In this document: positions 49,008 to 62,557 of the stretch, in pieces
Layout of the letters: the number at the start of each line of letters is the position of its first letter
How positions within the stretch are numbered: the first letter of the stretch is position 1
NCBI GenBank assembly: GCA_963576785.1
Contig: OY756145.1
Coordinates: 1,426,001-1,490,000 of the forward strand
From: Chlorophyllum brunneum
Lineage: Eukaryota; Basidiomycota; Agaricomycetes; Agaricales; Agaricaceae
Length of the DNA: 64,000 nucleotides
Reading direction: 5' to 3'
The notes under the pieces: model-generated
What the model was told of the DNA's origin: nothing
Seen by the model: the letters and a program-made list of their open reading frames with translations, nothing else
Database searches by the model: none
Program-made: the position numbers and the translations under genes

Positions 49008-51900
49008 TTACACGACCCGTCGCTGTTGCTGCCACAGCGTCGCCAGTGGCAAATCCTCCTCCTCTCCACCTGTGCCATCAGCGTCAACTCGTCCTTCGCT
49101 TGACTTCGGCCGCCTCGGTTGTGGTTGTGGATTCGGAGGGATTGCATGCATACTCGCTCCTTTCCGTACTTTAGCGCCATTCGCTTGAGGACTTGGGATA
49201 GCGTTAGCTGATAGTGAGCGTCCAGGTCGACCTCCTCCTCCCCCATACCCGTCCTGCATGGGTGGGAGGCTTGTGTGATTTTGTGACGGAGAGGTCCGTG
49301 CACCTTGTGGCAACGGATTCTGCTGTTGCTTGGTATTGCTCGGCGATACCCACGATGCGGTTTGATCTACTGGGGACATCGCTCCTGGAGGCAACCTTTG
49401 TTGCTGACCATCGTAAAATTGCTGTTCGGAAACGTGAGTAGTTTGTGATGGGACTTGTTTGGGGGGCGAAGTCGGATAGTGCTGGGGCTGTCGGTGGTAA
49501 GGTTGGACAGGAACTCCATTAGCCGCGCCAGGTATCCGTCCCATCTGCTGATTCGACTGCATATTGTAATTTCCATACTCCTGTTCCATCACACGATGTT
49601 GCATCTCGTACTGTGGACCCTTCACTGGCATTTCCGCACGCCGCCCACCTGGTACACCGCCAGACGGAGTTTTTGTCAGGGAACCCCGTTTACCAGACTC
49701 TTTCTTCTTCATTTCTAACTCCCTTTCCCTTTCTAGCCTCTCCCGCTCTGACCTCTCCTTCTCGGTTCTTTCCCTTTGCTCCTCTTCCCTCTCTTCCCTC
49801 TCCCGTTGTTCCCGTTCCGTGTCCTCCACATTAGCTTGACCCGCAACTGCTACATTTTCCGTGCCTAGTCCCGCAGCACCATTGGGCTGAGCTTGCGCCG
49901 CTGGTGCAGGGTTCTGAGCCTTGTTAATGACACCCAGGTACCAGAACATCAAATTACTGATCAGAACTTGTTCATACAGGGGCCGGCGAGGATTTGCAAG
50001 TTTTATATGGCTCAATCTGTAAATCGCACGTTCCACATGTATAGGGTAACGAGCATAGGGGTTCGATCCTGGAGCTAATCCAGGAGATGAAGGTGGCACA
50101 TAGTTCTTTGACGACTTGGAAGCTCCAAGAAGTGCCTGAGCTGCCTCCCGTCCAGCGTTTCCTCCAATCATCGAGGGCGTGAGATCGGTATCTTGCTTCT
50201 TCTTTGATCCCCCGAACAGAGAGCCAAAGAAACCTGTGTCTTTTTCTTTTTCTGGTCGCTCCCTGCTTTCCCTGTCCTGTTTGGACTTTTTGCTTGATTT
50301 GTCGCTACCCCATTTCCCAAACAGACCTTTTTTGTCTTTTCGGGGCGGAGGTTGTTGAGGAACAGGGACCTGTGGCTGATACGACTGGGAGGGGTATTGA
50401 GGTTGAGAGGGAGGTTCCTGTGATGCCTGTCGGTGTTGAATCGTCGATGGAGGGGGTAGTTGTTGCTGATGCTGGGCTGAAGGGTAGAGGGGTGTCGTTT
50501 CGATATCAGGGACGATTTGGGTAGGACTTTCCACAGGGGGTGAAGGCGTCCGAGACGATTGGGGGTGTTCGTGTTCGTCTGGTACCTGAGGCGACGGGCG
50601 TTGCTGCGGCTGTGGTTGATGAAGGATAGGACTAAGAGCGTCGAGAAGCACCGGCTGTACTTCAAGTAAAGGCAACTGAGGTACCCCCTGTGTGGGTTGC
50701 GAATCACCGGAATCACCCAGCGGTGGTGGTGACTTTATCACAACGGGTGTGTGTAAAAGTTGGTCGTCCTCGTCACCTCGGACATAAGCATCGAAAATAG
50801 AGGCCTCTTCACTGAACGAGTCGGGTCTGTAATTCGTGAAACCGTCATCCGAAAACGTCTGGCGGCGTTTGCCAGTCAAGTCAGCATCAATGGATATGTC
50901 GCCATGATCACTCGAAGAGAAGTCGCTGGAAGTACGCTGATCCGCTGTTGGTGGAAGCGTTGCTGCTCTAATACCTCTCTTCGTACTACCAAACCGATGA
51001 CCATTACCATCCCCAGGAAGCCCAGGCTTTCTTATTTTGGTACGTGCAGCACGACGAAGAATCTGGCCAGGCGGGGGAACAATGATGGGTGCGTCAGCTT
51101 CATCTACCATCTCGGGTACATTGTCCATCCTATCGATGGCTATATAGTTGGACAATTAACCAATATTTATGGTTGGAAATTGGGTGAAACAAACCTGAGG
51201 GCGAGAGATTGAGGCTGAGGCTTCTCCTGAGGAGGGTTCTAAGTTTCGAGGAGTCATCACTCTCGGATGCTTCCTCGGCTAGTTGCTCAAGCCGCTGCAG
51301 GTCGGTGAACGTCAGCTGAGGGACTGGGTTATAGAGGTAGCTGCGATTGCGCCTGAGGGGAACTACTGTTTCTTCCTCCTCCACTCCATCATTTTCGCGT
51401 GGCTGGTATTGTCTTCGAAGCATAGAGCGCTTGCGTCCAAGACTGGAGGTGGAAGACGAAGAGACTGATCGACTGAGCTCTGGTCCTTCTGTAGGAGGAA
51501 CTGTTCGTGCATGTTCCTTGAGAAAAGCGCGGAATTCTGCGGGAGCGATCTCTGGGTGGACGCTGGCAGGCACCCAGAAGAGGTGGAAGGGATCGTCGGT
51601 CTCGCCCGTTGAAGTTCCTTCTGCACTCGTGGATTCAACGCTACCGGTCCCATGGCTGCTGCGATCAGAGGAGCTCCTGGCGTATGAGCTACCCGATGAG
51701 TTGCTGGGTGACCTGCGCGGAGAAGTTGGGGATCCAGTTGGCCATGCCCTGGCAGTCGGAGAGGTTACCTGGGACTGGTTGGGGAGGTCTGGATCGATTG
51801 TGAGGGCACCCGGTGTAGTAGAGCGGCGCCTGATGTCGCGAAGGGCCTCAACTTCACGTTGTATTTCGTACTCTGAAGGCTGAAGGGCTCTAGAAGTCAT
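49008..51900 (-). CDS. Zds1 C-terminal-domain protein (PP2A-Cdc55 regulator family)
   Basis: Two large exons joined around 51200-51140 (…LLRRSLSLNLSPS to AIDRMDNVPEMVDEA) give about 945 residues. The conserved Zds_C domain is PIHVERAIYRLSHIKLANPR followed by RPLYEQVLISNLMFWYLGVI. N-terminal part: EIQREVEALRDIRRRSTTPG, DDPFHLFWVPASVHPEIAP and LTFTDLQRLEQLAEEASESD. The middle and tail are Pro/Gln/Ser-rich, with a charged Glu/Arg stretch (REQREREEREEEQRERTEK). Budding yeast Zds1/2 bind PP2A-Cdc55 through this C-domain and control mitotic entry/exit and polarity; the role here is by homology. Start ATG at 51900 (MTSRALQPSEYE). A 10-base-arm inverted repeat lies upstream. Confidence 0.85.
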
Positions 51901-52752
51901 GAGATGCGGAGAGGATTACTGCAGGTAAGGAGCGACAGAGGACCGGCGCCGGATGGAAGACGGGGACGAGGTTTATGGCGACGACGACAAATGTGTGCTG
52001 TCGTCGTCAGTGACTCAAAGAGAGGGAGAAAGAGGGGATGTTGTAGTGGAGAGGAAGGTGGTTGTAAATTTGGATGAACTCCGCTGACGGGGCAGCATCA
52101 GCCCCCGGCCGCCCACGCTAATTACTTGAGTTTGGCCCAATTCATTCACATTTATTCTCTGGATGCTCCTGCATATACACTGTACAATCCGCCCATCGTA
52201 ATTCCTATCACTGATGCGATGCTCCAGCTCCAGCCAACAAGGCACGGGTATATCTCAACACCGTGGGAGACGGTCGGGCCAGCCCTTGATTGGCTACCAG
52301 AACAAAGTACAAAAACCAATCCCGTGACCATCCGCCAGTCCGCCTAACGAGTCCGACTTGCGTTGGCAGTGTTCTGCTTGCTCAATGTTGTATTTTCACG
52401 GCGAAGCTCAAGGATGACAGCCTGCCGACTGTCCATCAGCACTAGCATATTTCTGCCGAGAGTGGACGGGACAAACGGCAAGTGCCTCTGGGTTTACACC
52501 ACTCTCAATCATGCCTATGCATGTCGCCAGAGTCTCCTTATCAAGTTGTGTATTGAGGAGCTGGGATATATCATGGAGAACTGAAGAAGCTAACAGGGCA
52601 GGCTCGGCGGAGAAGAGAGAAACATACTGTCAAGAGTCTGCTGGGCTGATGTGATACGATCTGCTTCGCGTGTGGACATGGTGGGCGCAGACACAAGAAG
52701 CGGTCACATGTCACACTATGAAGCCATCACGCGCTGGGCTTACCTCATCGCT
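51901..52752. other. Divergent promoter region between the Zds-type gene and TMA16
   Basis: About 850 bases without a supported gene. It holds the inverted repeat at 51980-52008 and GA-rich sequence near the Zds start. Confidence 0.5.
51980..52008. repeat. Inverted repeat, 10-base arms GACGACGACA / TGTCGTCGTC, 9-base loop
   Basis: Perfect arms about 80-110 bases upstream of the Zds-type start on its transcribed side, so it may form a hairpin in the 5' UTR or bind a dimer. Function unknown. Confidence 0.8.
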
Positions 52753-53432
52753 ATGGCTCCCTCCAAGACACCAAAGACTAAGAGAGAGAAGGTTTTCCAT
52801 CCCGACTCTCGTAAGGCAGGACAGCTAACCCGAAAAGCTCTGCGCAAGGGAAAGCTCAGAGACCTCAGCCGAAAACGCTCCCAGAAACATGATGCTCGGG
52901 GTGAGAACTTGTGTTTTGGCACTAGCACGGAATTGCTGACCTTCAAGTGTCAGTTGATTTCTGTGGCTTCTTCTTCCACGCACTTCCTGAAGAAGGCGTC
53001 CTCACCCTTGAAGAATTGCATGGACTGATTCGCGATGTCTGGCTTGCACGGCACGAGGAAAAGCTGCAACAGGAGAGAATGATCAGGAGGACGGGTCGGC
53101 CAAAAAGCGTGAAGGAAACAAAGCTGGAGGACATGAAGCTCATCGAAGCCGAGACGTATCGTACGGGAATGGGTATGATGTTGAATACCGTGATTGCTCA
53201 CATTGTCCTCACAATCTCTCCTCCAGAGGTGCTTGACCTGACACATCCTGTGAATGTGCAACTTTTTCGTCTATGGGACCAGAAAGAGCTTGCCTATGTG
53301 CAGCAGTTAAGACATATACGGGTGTTCAGTCAACGGCCGCAGGATGTGGTCCTTTCGCAACCAGGAAAACACCAGCTTCTGGTTACGACTGGCGGCGGTG
53401 AAGAAAACATCCTCACAGACAAACTGTCATAA
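52753..53432 (+). CDS. TMA16: Translation machinery-associated protein 16 (TMA16) homologue
   Basis: Start ATG 52753 (MAPSKTPKTKREKVFHPDSR), with ARKAGQLTRKAL-type Lys-rich N-terminus. A GTGAGA..GTGTCAG intron follows Ala-Arg and leads to VDFCGFFFHALPEEGVLTLE. Next are LHGLIRDVWLARHEEKLQQ and IRRTGRPKSVKETKLE. A second intron brings in MEVLDLTHPVNVQLFRLWDQ and KELAYVQQLRHIRVF. Total about 185 residues, as in the family. TMA16 associates with pre-60S particles during ribosome biogenesis in the nucleolus/nucleoplasm. Stop TAA at 53430-53432. The gene lies about 850 bases from the divergent Zds gene. Confidence 0.88.
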
Positions 53433-56158
53433 TTCACAATCTGATGTACTATCACGGCACAGGTAGAATCCAGAGGAGAGGACAAGACGATCATCAGCCC
53501 CAGACTACAAGTGGTAATCATCGATCAGTTGTAACCTTGTAAACGCTCACTGGCCATTAAAATACTCCCCCCACAAGTCATTGGTTCTCATGACCGTCGC
53601 AAGTCAACTTCTTGTTAGCTTGTTTTAGTTCCTCCAGACTATCTACCCACAGTCCACGCCCTCATCCATCCCAAATCTCCTCTCATTTATTCCTGCCGCC
53701 GCGCCAAATTACACGCCTCATCCCCCTCCATATTAATTCGCTATGATCGACGGTCAGCCTGAGTAAAGTTCTCGTCGTGAGTTCGCTCCACTGTCATTGC
53801 ATTGTTGCGTTCTGATGAACGTGGCACGACCGGTTGACTGTGACCCTCCATCATCTCCCTGTTACCAAACGGTACCAAAAAAATGCCAACACTGTCCAGA
53901 ATGCCCCTTCCTTCCTTGCAATCACCTATGAGTCTTTCGCCGGTTCTTTTCACCACTCTCCGCATTATCGATCAAACCATCGACTGTCCCATACCGGTTT
54001 CCTCTGTCTGCAAATATCAACTCTGAAGGCATCAGAATCACCCAACAATTCGACCGTTGCTGTCGAGACAATCCCTTGTTGCCTTGTTTACGGGGTACGA
54101 GCAACGTTCTCTGAGTTGGGGTACTTGGAGAAGGCTTATTACGTGATAAATTAGTATGGGTCAAGAATAGCCTTGTATGAAACCACAGTCAACAGGCCTG
54201 CGATTGGGTGCCAAACCAAAATATGAACACCCTTGAGCACTGATCACCCTGATTCACCTAGATTTGGTACTATGAGTGCCGCAGCCAACCATGCCCTGGC
54301 CGTGACATCGACTGTACGGATTGAGTTTTGTGGACACCACAATTCAACTACTGTCTTTTTTTCTAGTAATTCTCTTGGGAATCTTTCAGGTACCCAGCAT
54401 AGCTAGAGGCCGCCGGTGATCGTGTTTAGGGCAATCATCAACCCAAAGATTGCAGAAGCGACCGGGTCGCCCTTTGAAGTGAGCAGATAAGCGAACCTTG
54501 TTGAAGAAAAACAACCAACACAATCAGCCTTGCGAGCTTCAGGACCAGTAGTATTGCTAATGTCCTTACTAAACCTCTATCATTATTATGAAGCCGTGTT
54601 TGAACATACAACCACAACTATCGACATGGCGAATGTGTCCACAACTAGAGGAGCAACCTAGATACCAGATCTCAGATCAGGTGTAGGAACAGCAGTTGAC
54701 GCAACAAGTTTACAATCGGTTAAGCGCAGTAATAGGCGATGATGATGCTCGTAGACTGAGGTCGACGGAAGGTAGGTTAGGTGGTATTAGTAAAACCTAA
54801 CTACAGATAAAGTTTGAGGGGAAACTGAAACAAAAGAGAACTAAAAATAAATCAACGAGCCGTCGAATTTTCAACAGCAGTGTGTCAGCGGGGGAAGCTG
54901 GCCTTCACGTACTATGCACGTTTGATATGTGCCACCGGTATCAGTGCCAGGAGTAAGCTGTGTTGATGCCAAGAGCACATGGCCAGTGTCGAAGGGATCA
55001 GAACAAGTCAATTATACTTAGTGAATACCCATGCTCTTATGGCAAGAACGACTGGACTATCAAGGATACGGGGAGATGTATCTAAGGTGGATAGACAGAA
55101 CACACTTAAGCACAGAAAGTCGGATAAAGTAAAGTAGCTGGGCGCACACAAGGGGAATCACAAGAGTGTAGAGGTTCTTGATAATTGATGCACATAGGTT
55201 TCTTCGTGGTCCAGTATTTATGTCCATTTGAAATATGGCCAGACAGGCATGGGATAGTACCGACGTAGTGGCTACGCAACCTTCGGCACAGTCCACACCA
55301 AACAATGAAACTGAATAATTTGCTCAGATCCTATATCTCGAGTCATTATATCAGCTGAATTTCACCCTCGACTCTGAGACGGTAAATGAAAATTAAATCA
55401 TAGCCCCATGACTCAGAAATATCGAATCATGACGTCTAACAGGTTGGCATTTCCCCCCAACACAAACGGCAACATATCTGGCGCTGTGAGCTCAGTGGAC
55501 CTTCGGCAACCTCGCTACAGGCGCCATTTGGAGGGCCACTCACGTCCGAACACGCTCGCGGGTCATAACTGCAATCGGAACGATGGGGTCTATCGATAGA
55601 CGTAAGAACCCGGACCTAGGATACCCATTAGGATGCAATAGGTGTGTTTCGATCCTGTCCAAGGTTGAGGTTTGACCATGTCCCCCAGGGCGACCGTAGT
55701 CTAAGGCTATGGGTAGTTTGGCTTCCCGAGTAAACAGTGCAATCCTGATGCCCTGTACATTGTACCTGCTTACAATGGACTTTGTAGCTTGGCATTTTAT
55801 TGGCCCTTAATTGAGCACTTCGTCCCGCCCCCCACGGTCCACGAACCCTGTTACGTTGACGAAGAATGTGCAGAAGGGGAAATGCTCTGGGAGAGCAGAA
55901 AGTGTTTGAAGGGGTAAAAATTTTAATTCCTGGAAATGAAACTATGCTGAACGATTGTGAAGGGAACGGCAGAGGATGTGGATCGCACTCCTCGCTCGCC
56001 TTATAGTATAAACTCTGTTTTGATCATACCAACACTATCGCCAAAACAGGTTTCGAGACCGCCTAATTTGGCAGCCTCGTGGGGGAATGGCTGTTGAATA
56101 CACTGCACTCACCCTGAATTCAATTACTGCTTTTTCCTCTCCACTCCCAAGATTGTTA
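53433..56158. other. Gene-poor interval of about 2.7 kb
   Basis: No frame with domain support, no paired splice exons, no RNA gene recognised. Stops are frequent in all frames. Region lies between TMA16 and the cytidylyltransferase-like gene. Confidence 0.55.
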
Positions 56159-57119
56159 ATGGATTCGACCAGCACTCTGAGCGACGATGAATACGACCTC
56201 GTTTCGAATCCCGGTGACCTGTCGCTGGGCTCAAGTGTTGCGGACCTACGAACTCACAACTTGGCTGTCTGGGAACCACAGCCATGTTCTGCTTCAAGCA
56301 AAAAACTTGAGGCTGTAGGATGGTCTAGTACTGAGATTCAAGAGCGTATTCGCAAGATCGTCGGAGAACGTTTTACTGGCCTCGGGGACAGGGTTGTTCG
56401 AATATATGTCGATGGTGCTTTTGACCCAATATCTGCCAGGTAAGCTTGTAATCCATCGAGCAATAAGGAAACAACCAACGACATACAAAACAAACCCCAG
56501 TCATTTTCTACAGTTACGTCAAGCAAAACTCTCATTCCCAAAAGTATACCTCCTCGTCGGTATCTTCTGTGACCAGGAAGTCCGAGAGCACGATTATGAA
56601 CTGTCCCTGCCTGAGGCAGAGAGATATGAACTAGTCAGGCACTGTCGCTGGGTCGACGAAATCATCCCCGAGGCTCCATGGCAGCTCAACGACGATTTTC
56701 TACACCGGCACCGCATTGACTTCGTGGCCATTGAGGAAGGAGCCTCCGTTAATCCAACATACGATAAAATTCGCGTCGTGGGTTACGATGAGGTGAAACG
56801 ATTGGGTGGGTTTCCGATTGATCGTCGTCGTGGGGGTTCACTGACGATTTCACCATTCTAGGCAAAGCTATACCTACTCGACAAATCACCGGTGTCCAAT
56901 CTGCTTTGAACTTCCGACGCTCTTCACCGACCAACTCTTCTACAGCTTCTCCCACAACCCCCAGGCTTCCTTCACCGCCAGAAGGCCGTACCGGCCACCT
57001 TCAGGTGGGTTGTGCTTTGTGAACGACTGTACACATTTCTTGCACTCTTTCAGTTTATCACCTCGTATACTGTACATCTTGTGGGTAGTTCCTGGCTGCT
57101 TCGTCTAGATACACTGTAG
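56159..57119 (+). CDS. Choline-phosphate cytidylyltransferase-like protein with altered active-site motifs
   Basis: Starts MDSTSTLSDDEYDLVSNPG at 56159; an in-frame ATG at 56087 is an alternative. The nucleotidyltransferase core reads VVRIYVDGAFDPISASHFLQ, then LSFPKVYLLVGIFCDQEVRE, YELVRHCRWVDEIIPEAPWQ, LHRHRIDFVAIEEG and IPTRQITGVQSALN. The order and spacing match CTP:phosphocholine cytidylyltransferases (YVDGVFDLFHVGHM, RHCKWVDE, RTEGVSTS). The catalytic HxGH motif has become Ser-Ala-Ser-His and the RTEGVS-type motif is RQITGVQS, so activity may be lost or changed. Three exons at least; the 3' end is either 57022 (unspliced) or 57119 (after an intron from about 57005). About 240-270 residues. 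It may be a paralogue or pseudoenzyme; the active gene would be elsewhere. Confidence 0.7.
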
Positions 57120-57321
57120 AACCCCATGTCCCTGAACTACCCAATAAAGACCTAGAGAACCCGTCTGAATCATATCGCTACCTATCGCTACCAATACACG
57201 CGAGTTACCCTTGTACATGTGAGACACTGTTTAAAACAAGAAGAAAGCACATGTGACGAAAATAATGGAAACATACATAGACCGTAGTTCGAACATAGAA
57301 AGAATAAGCGTAACATTCTGG

Positions 57322-59449
<2,128 letters not shown>

Positions 59450-59679
59450 GTTTTGACTAGACGGGGGACCAGGGCTGTTGCTGGAGCGTAGACGGGAGTT
59501 TGCAGAAGAGAGTCACAGGTGCAAGGACATAAGCCTCCGGTTGACTGTGGAGGTCCTCACAGACAGGCCCCGATATCACGTAAGCGGGTGACAACCCAAC
59601 CGGAATTCGCCGGGCTACTAGTCATGTGTATGTATATATGGTACAATGCTGCAAGCTATGCCGAGTCCTAGTCTATTGA

Positions 59680-61320
59680 TCAAACTCCCATCCACTCAAG
59701 GTCAAAGTCGTCGAGCCCGCCAAGCTGGATCTGCTGCACTATCCCGTCGTCTCCATCTACTTCCATCTCGACATCTTCCGCCCCAGCCACTCCGCATCCT
59801 ATTAGCTCTGGCTTCAAAAAGTCAAGGCATCCATGACCACATCCCCTCCACATCACGGGCACCATCCCACCTGCGTTCTGCCCGGCAATCACCTTCTCCC
59901 AAGACAGCCTCTGTTCAGCTGGCCTCACAAAAATATATCCTCCATCACAGTGGTCCGGATTGCCACATGTTCCCATGCTAATATCATCTCGTGGCTCACA
60001 CATCAGATCACTGCGACACACGGAGCCCGGAATACAAGCATCCAAGGTCTCTGAAATCCGGGGTGGGAGCAAGTGGGTTGGCGGGAGAGGTAGATTGTGA
60101 TGAGAGGATAGGACCGAGTCTGGGTTACCTTTTGAGAAGAGGGTTGAGGGTGCAGGAGACACTAAGACGCGGAACAATAGCTCTATGAGAGGAAGTACGC
60201 GGTCTTGGATGAGGGTCGTCGTCTCGCTTACGGGCCGGTCGTCCAAATTGGGTGGTATCAGAAAAGGGTTGGGATGGAGATTGAGCACTCGCAAGTCCAT
60301 CGACAGTAACTCTGAGGGAACGAATTGCAATTGGTTATTGGCAATGTTCAGATCCTCAAGATTTCTTAAACGGCAAACTTCAGGTGGCAAGACAGCCAGA
60401 CGGTTGCCTCCTATGATCCATCAAAGTTACAGCTCATTCAGGAGGGAAGCATGATCACCACTCACGCAGACTCAACACAGTCAGTCGCTCTAAATCCCAA
60501 AGGCTTCGAGGCAGCTTGGTAATCATATTGTTGGAAAGGATCAGATGTATGTCATCCTTCATCCCATGCATGGAAGTGACGTTGATGCTCCGCGTCCGTT
60601 CCCCAAAGGTACGAGGAAATCCTGCAGTGTATGCGGGTGCTGTTTGGGACCGAGCGAAATGGCGGGGACCAGCCTTCACCCTTGTCATTTCCAATACCGG
60701 GAAGTCATCTGGTGCTGGGAGGCAGACGAGACATTTGATGGTTTGAATGATGTTATCAGGTATAAATGTGAACCCTCGGTCTCTAGTCTCATTTCAGCTC
60801 ATTATCGTATATGCATGCAGACCAGGACTCACGAAACATCAACCACCCGCATCTGCATATTAAAGATTTCCTCGTCCAATTTGTCCCACTCGTCAATCTC
60901 CATTTCATGCACGGTTTTCTCTCGCCGCGGACATGGCTGGAGGTACAGGGGCAGGGGCATATCGTCGTCGAAGTGATGCTCCTCGTCGCCCATATCCTGG
61001 CGCTGGCGAGCGCGTTTTGGCATTGAGGGAGGAGATACCAGTGTACCTCGTCTCTTCTGCCGCTTCTCATACTGTGGCGGTGGCTTTGTGGAGTTGAAAC
61101 TTCCAGCAAAGGGGTCAGCAAGTTTTTCCAGGTCAAGGGAGGAATCGAGATGTGAGGGCTCCAGGGAGGGAGAGGATGGCGGGGATGAGTCGATGCATAA
61201 GCTGGGTGATGATGGAGTCGAGGAGAACGTAGGGGTGTAGACTGGGTGGTGGGAGAGATGCATGGAAGGGAAAGAGAGTTGTACAGCAGCGGCTGTGTAT
61301 TTATGTGTTCGGTGATCCAT
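59680..61320 (-). CDS. LRR protein with Cys-rich C-terminus (fungal LRRC-type, nuclear?)
   Basis: The gene starts MDHRTHKYTAAAVQLS at 61320; MHLSHHPVYTP at about 61263 is an alternative. A Ser/Pro-rich N-terminus with PKRARQRQDMGDEEHHFDDD leads to an LRR block: DIHLILSNNMITKLPRSLWD, LTVLSLRGNRLAVLPPEVCR, NLEDLNIANNQLQFVP and MDLRVLNLHPNPFLIPP. The C-terminal part has a Cys cluster: SVCRSDLMC, MGTCGNPDHC and WRGCGHGC. It ends QLGGLDDFDLEWMGV. About 510 residues. The intron GTGAGT..GACTAG joins VDVSDRGFTF. The closest remembered relatives are uncharacterised basidiomycete LRR proteins, so no symbol. The Cys/His pattern could bind metal; that is an inference. Confidence 0.65.
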
Positions 61321-61428
61321 TCGTGTAAACGATCTTATACACGATCACGTGCAACGCGTCTCCCAGCTACGAGTAGCCCATTAGACTAAATGCAGTTATA
61401 TATGCCATCCTCTTGGGTGATAACGCAG

Positions 61429-62376
61429 TTACGACGCTACAGTAGGGGTCGCAGAGGGTCGGTTTATCGGACTCTCTCCCCAAGTAATTTTCTCTCCCTC
61501 CTTCCTCATATCCTGCCACTCGCCCGCAATCTGCGAAACCAGCTCCTCCCTCTTCTGCCTCCGCTCCGCAATCAGGTGCAACACATGTGAGCGTTTGGTA
61601 GCATAAGGAGCCTTGAGCACCGTTCCCTGCGTGATGCGCAGCAATTCCAGCTTGCGCAGCTGCCTGTTCTCTTGGATCTGGAAGTTCTTTTCAATCCACT
61701 GCTCGCGTTCTGTGCGTTGTTCCGGAGACATATCTTCTAGGCGGTGTGGGTAGTAGAACGGGTCTACCAAACCAACGACAGCACGCTTGTAGGATTTATA
61801 CGTTTGTCGGGTCTGGCCCCGGTTGGGAATGGGTGCAAAGTAGTTGTCTGTGCGAATATATGTGGTCTTGACACCATACGCGGCGAGCAGGTAAGAACGA
61901 ATGTCGGTTTTGGTAACAGAGTGAGGGATACGGAAGGTAGCTTCGTAAGGGTTGTATGGTTCTCCGGGAGGTGTGTGGTTTCGAACAAGACGGAAAACGA
62001 TGTTGGGAAGGTAAATAGGTTGACCCACGACCTTCGTCTCTTGCTGTCCGTTCCTATTCGCGGACCTGACGCCGCGCAGGCGTGACCTCCGTGCGTTCTG
62101 TTTCCCCATCCATTCTGCCGGTGTGAAGGGCTTTCCGTCGACTTTGGGAATCAGACCCAGTGCAAGGCGACGCTGATAACGAGCATAGTCCGAGGGTGTC
62201 AAGCCGTCGGTCGTTGCGTCGGATGCACCAGCTTGCACGGGACGGAATTTTTTGTCCCGACGCAAACGGACAGCAAGTGGGGTTGAAGCTGTTCGGGCGG
62301 CAAGAGCACCCTCTGGGAGAGGTGGCTTTGTGGAATAGAGGCGTAGAGAGGCGAGAGACCGAGAAAGAGACTGCAT
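61429..62376 (-). CDS. MRPL23/uL23m: Mitochondrial large-subunit ribosomal protein uL23m
   Basis: Single-exon-like frame on the minus strand. I chose the ATG at 62376 (MQSLSRSLASLRLYSTKPP), a classical mitochondrial presequence. An upstream in-frame ATG at 62451 would add 25 residues (MNLHRITRDHPARSAS). The uL23 core includes GQPIYLPNIVFRLVRNHTPP, ATFRIPHSVTKTDIRSYLLA and AAYGVKTTYIRTDNYF, followed by KSYKRAVVGLVDPFYYPHRL. It ends INRPSATPTVAS. uL23m sits near the exit tunnel of the mitochondrial 54S subunit. 315-340 residues, with a basic N-terminal extension typical of mitochondrial L23. Near the divergent DCR2-like gene start at 62558. Confidence 0.88.
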   Translation of the reverse strand: MQSLSRSLASLRLYSTKPPLPEGALAARTASTPLAVRLRRDKKFRPVQAGASDATTDGLTPSDYARYQRRLALGLIPKVDGKPFTPAEWMGKQNARRSRLRGVRSANRNGQQETKVVGQPIYLPNIVFRLVRNHTPPGEPYNPYEATFRIPHSVTKTDIRSYLLAAYGVKTTYIRTDNYFAPIPNRGQTRQTYKSYKRAVVGLVDPFYYPHRLEDMSPEQRTEREQWIEKNFQIQENRQLRKLELLRITQGTVLKAPYATKRSHVLHLIAERRQKREELVSQIAGEWQDMRKEGEKITWGESPINRPSATPTVAS

Positions 62377-62557
62377 TCGGGAAGGTGACCGCGTTCGTTG
62401 GCCTGAAGCAGAGCGAGCGGGGTGGTCGCGGGTGATCCTGTGGAGATTCACATCACGTGATGCCCGTTAATGCGCAGGGCTTGATTGGAAGGCGTGTCAA
62501 GCGTCTCCGGCCTTGCGCCATATCTCCCAGCTAGCGGATGGTAGCACCTCAACCACA

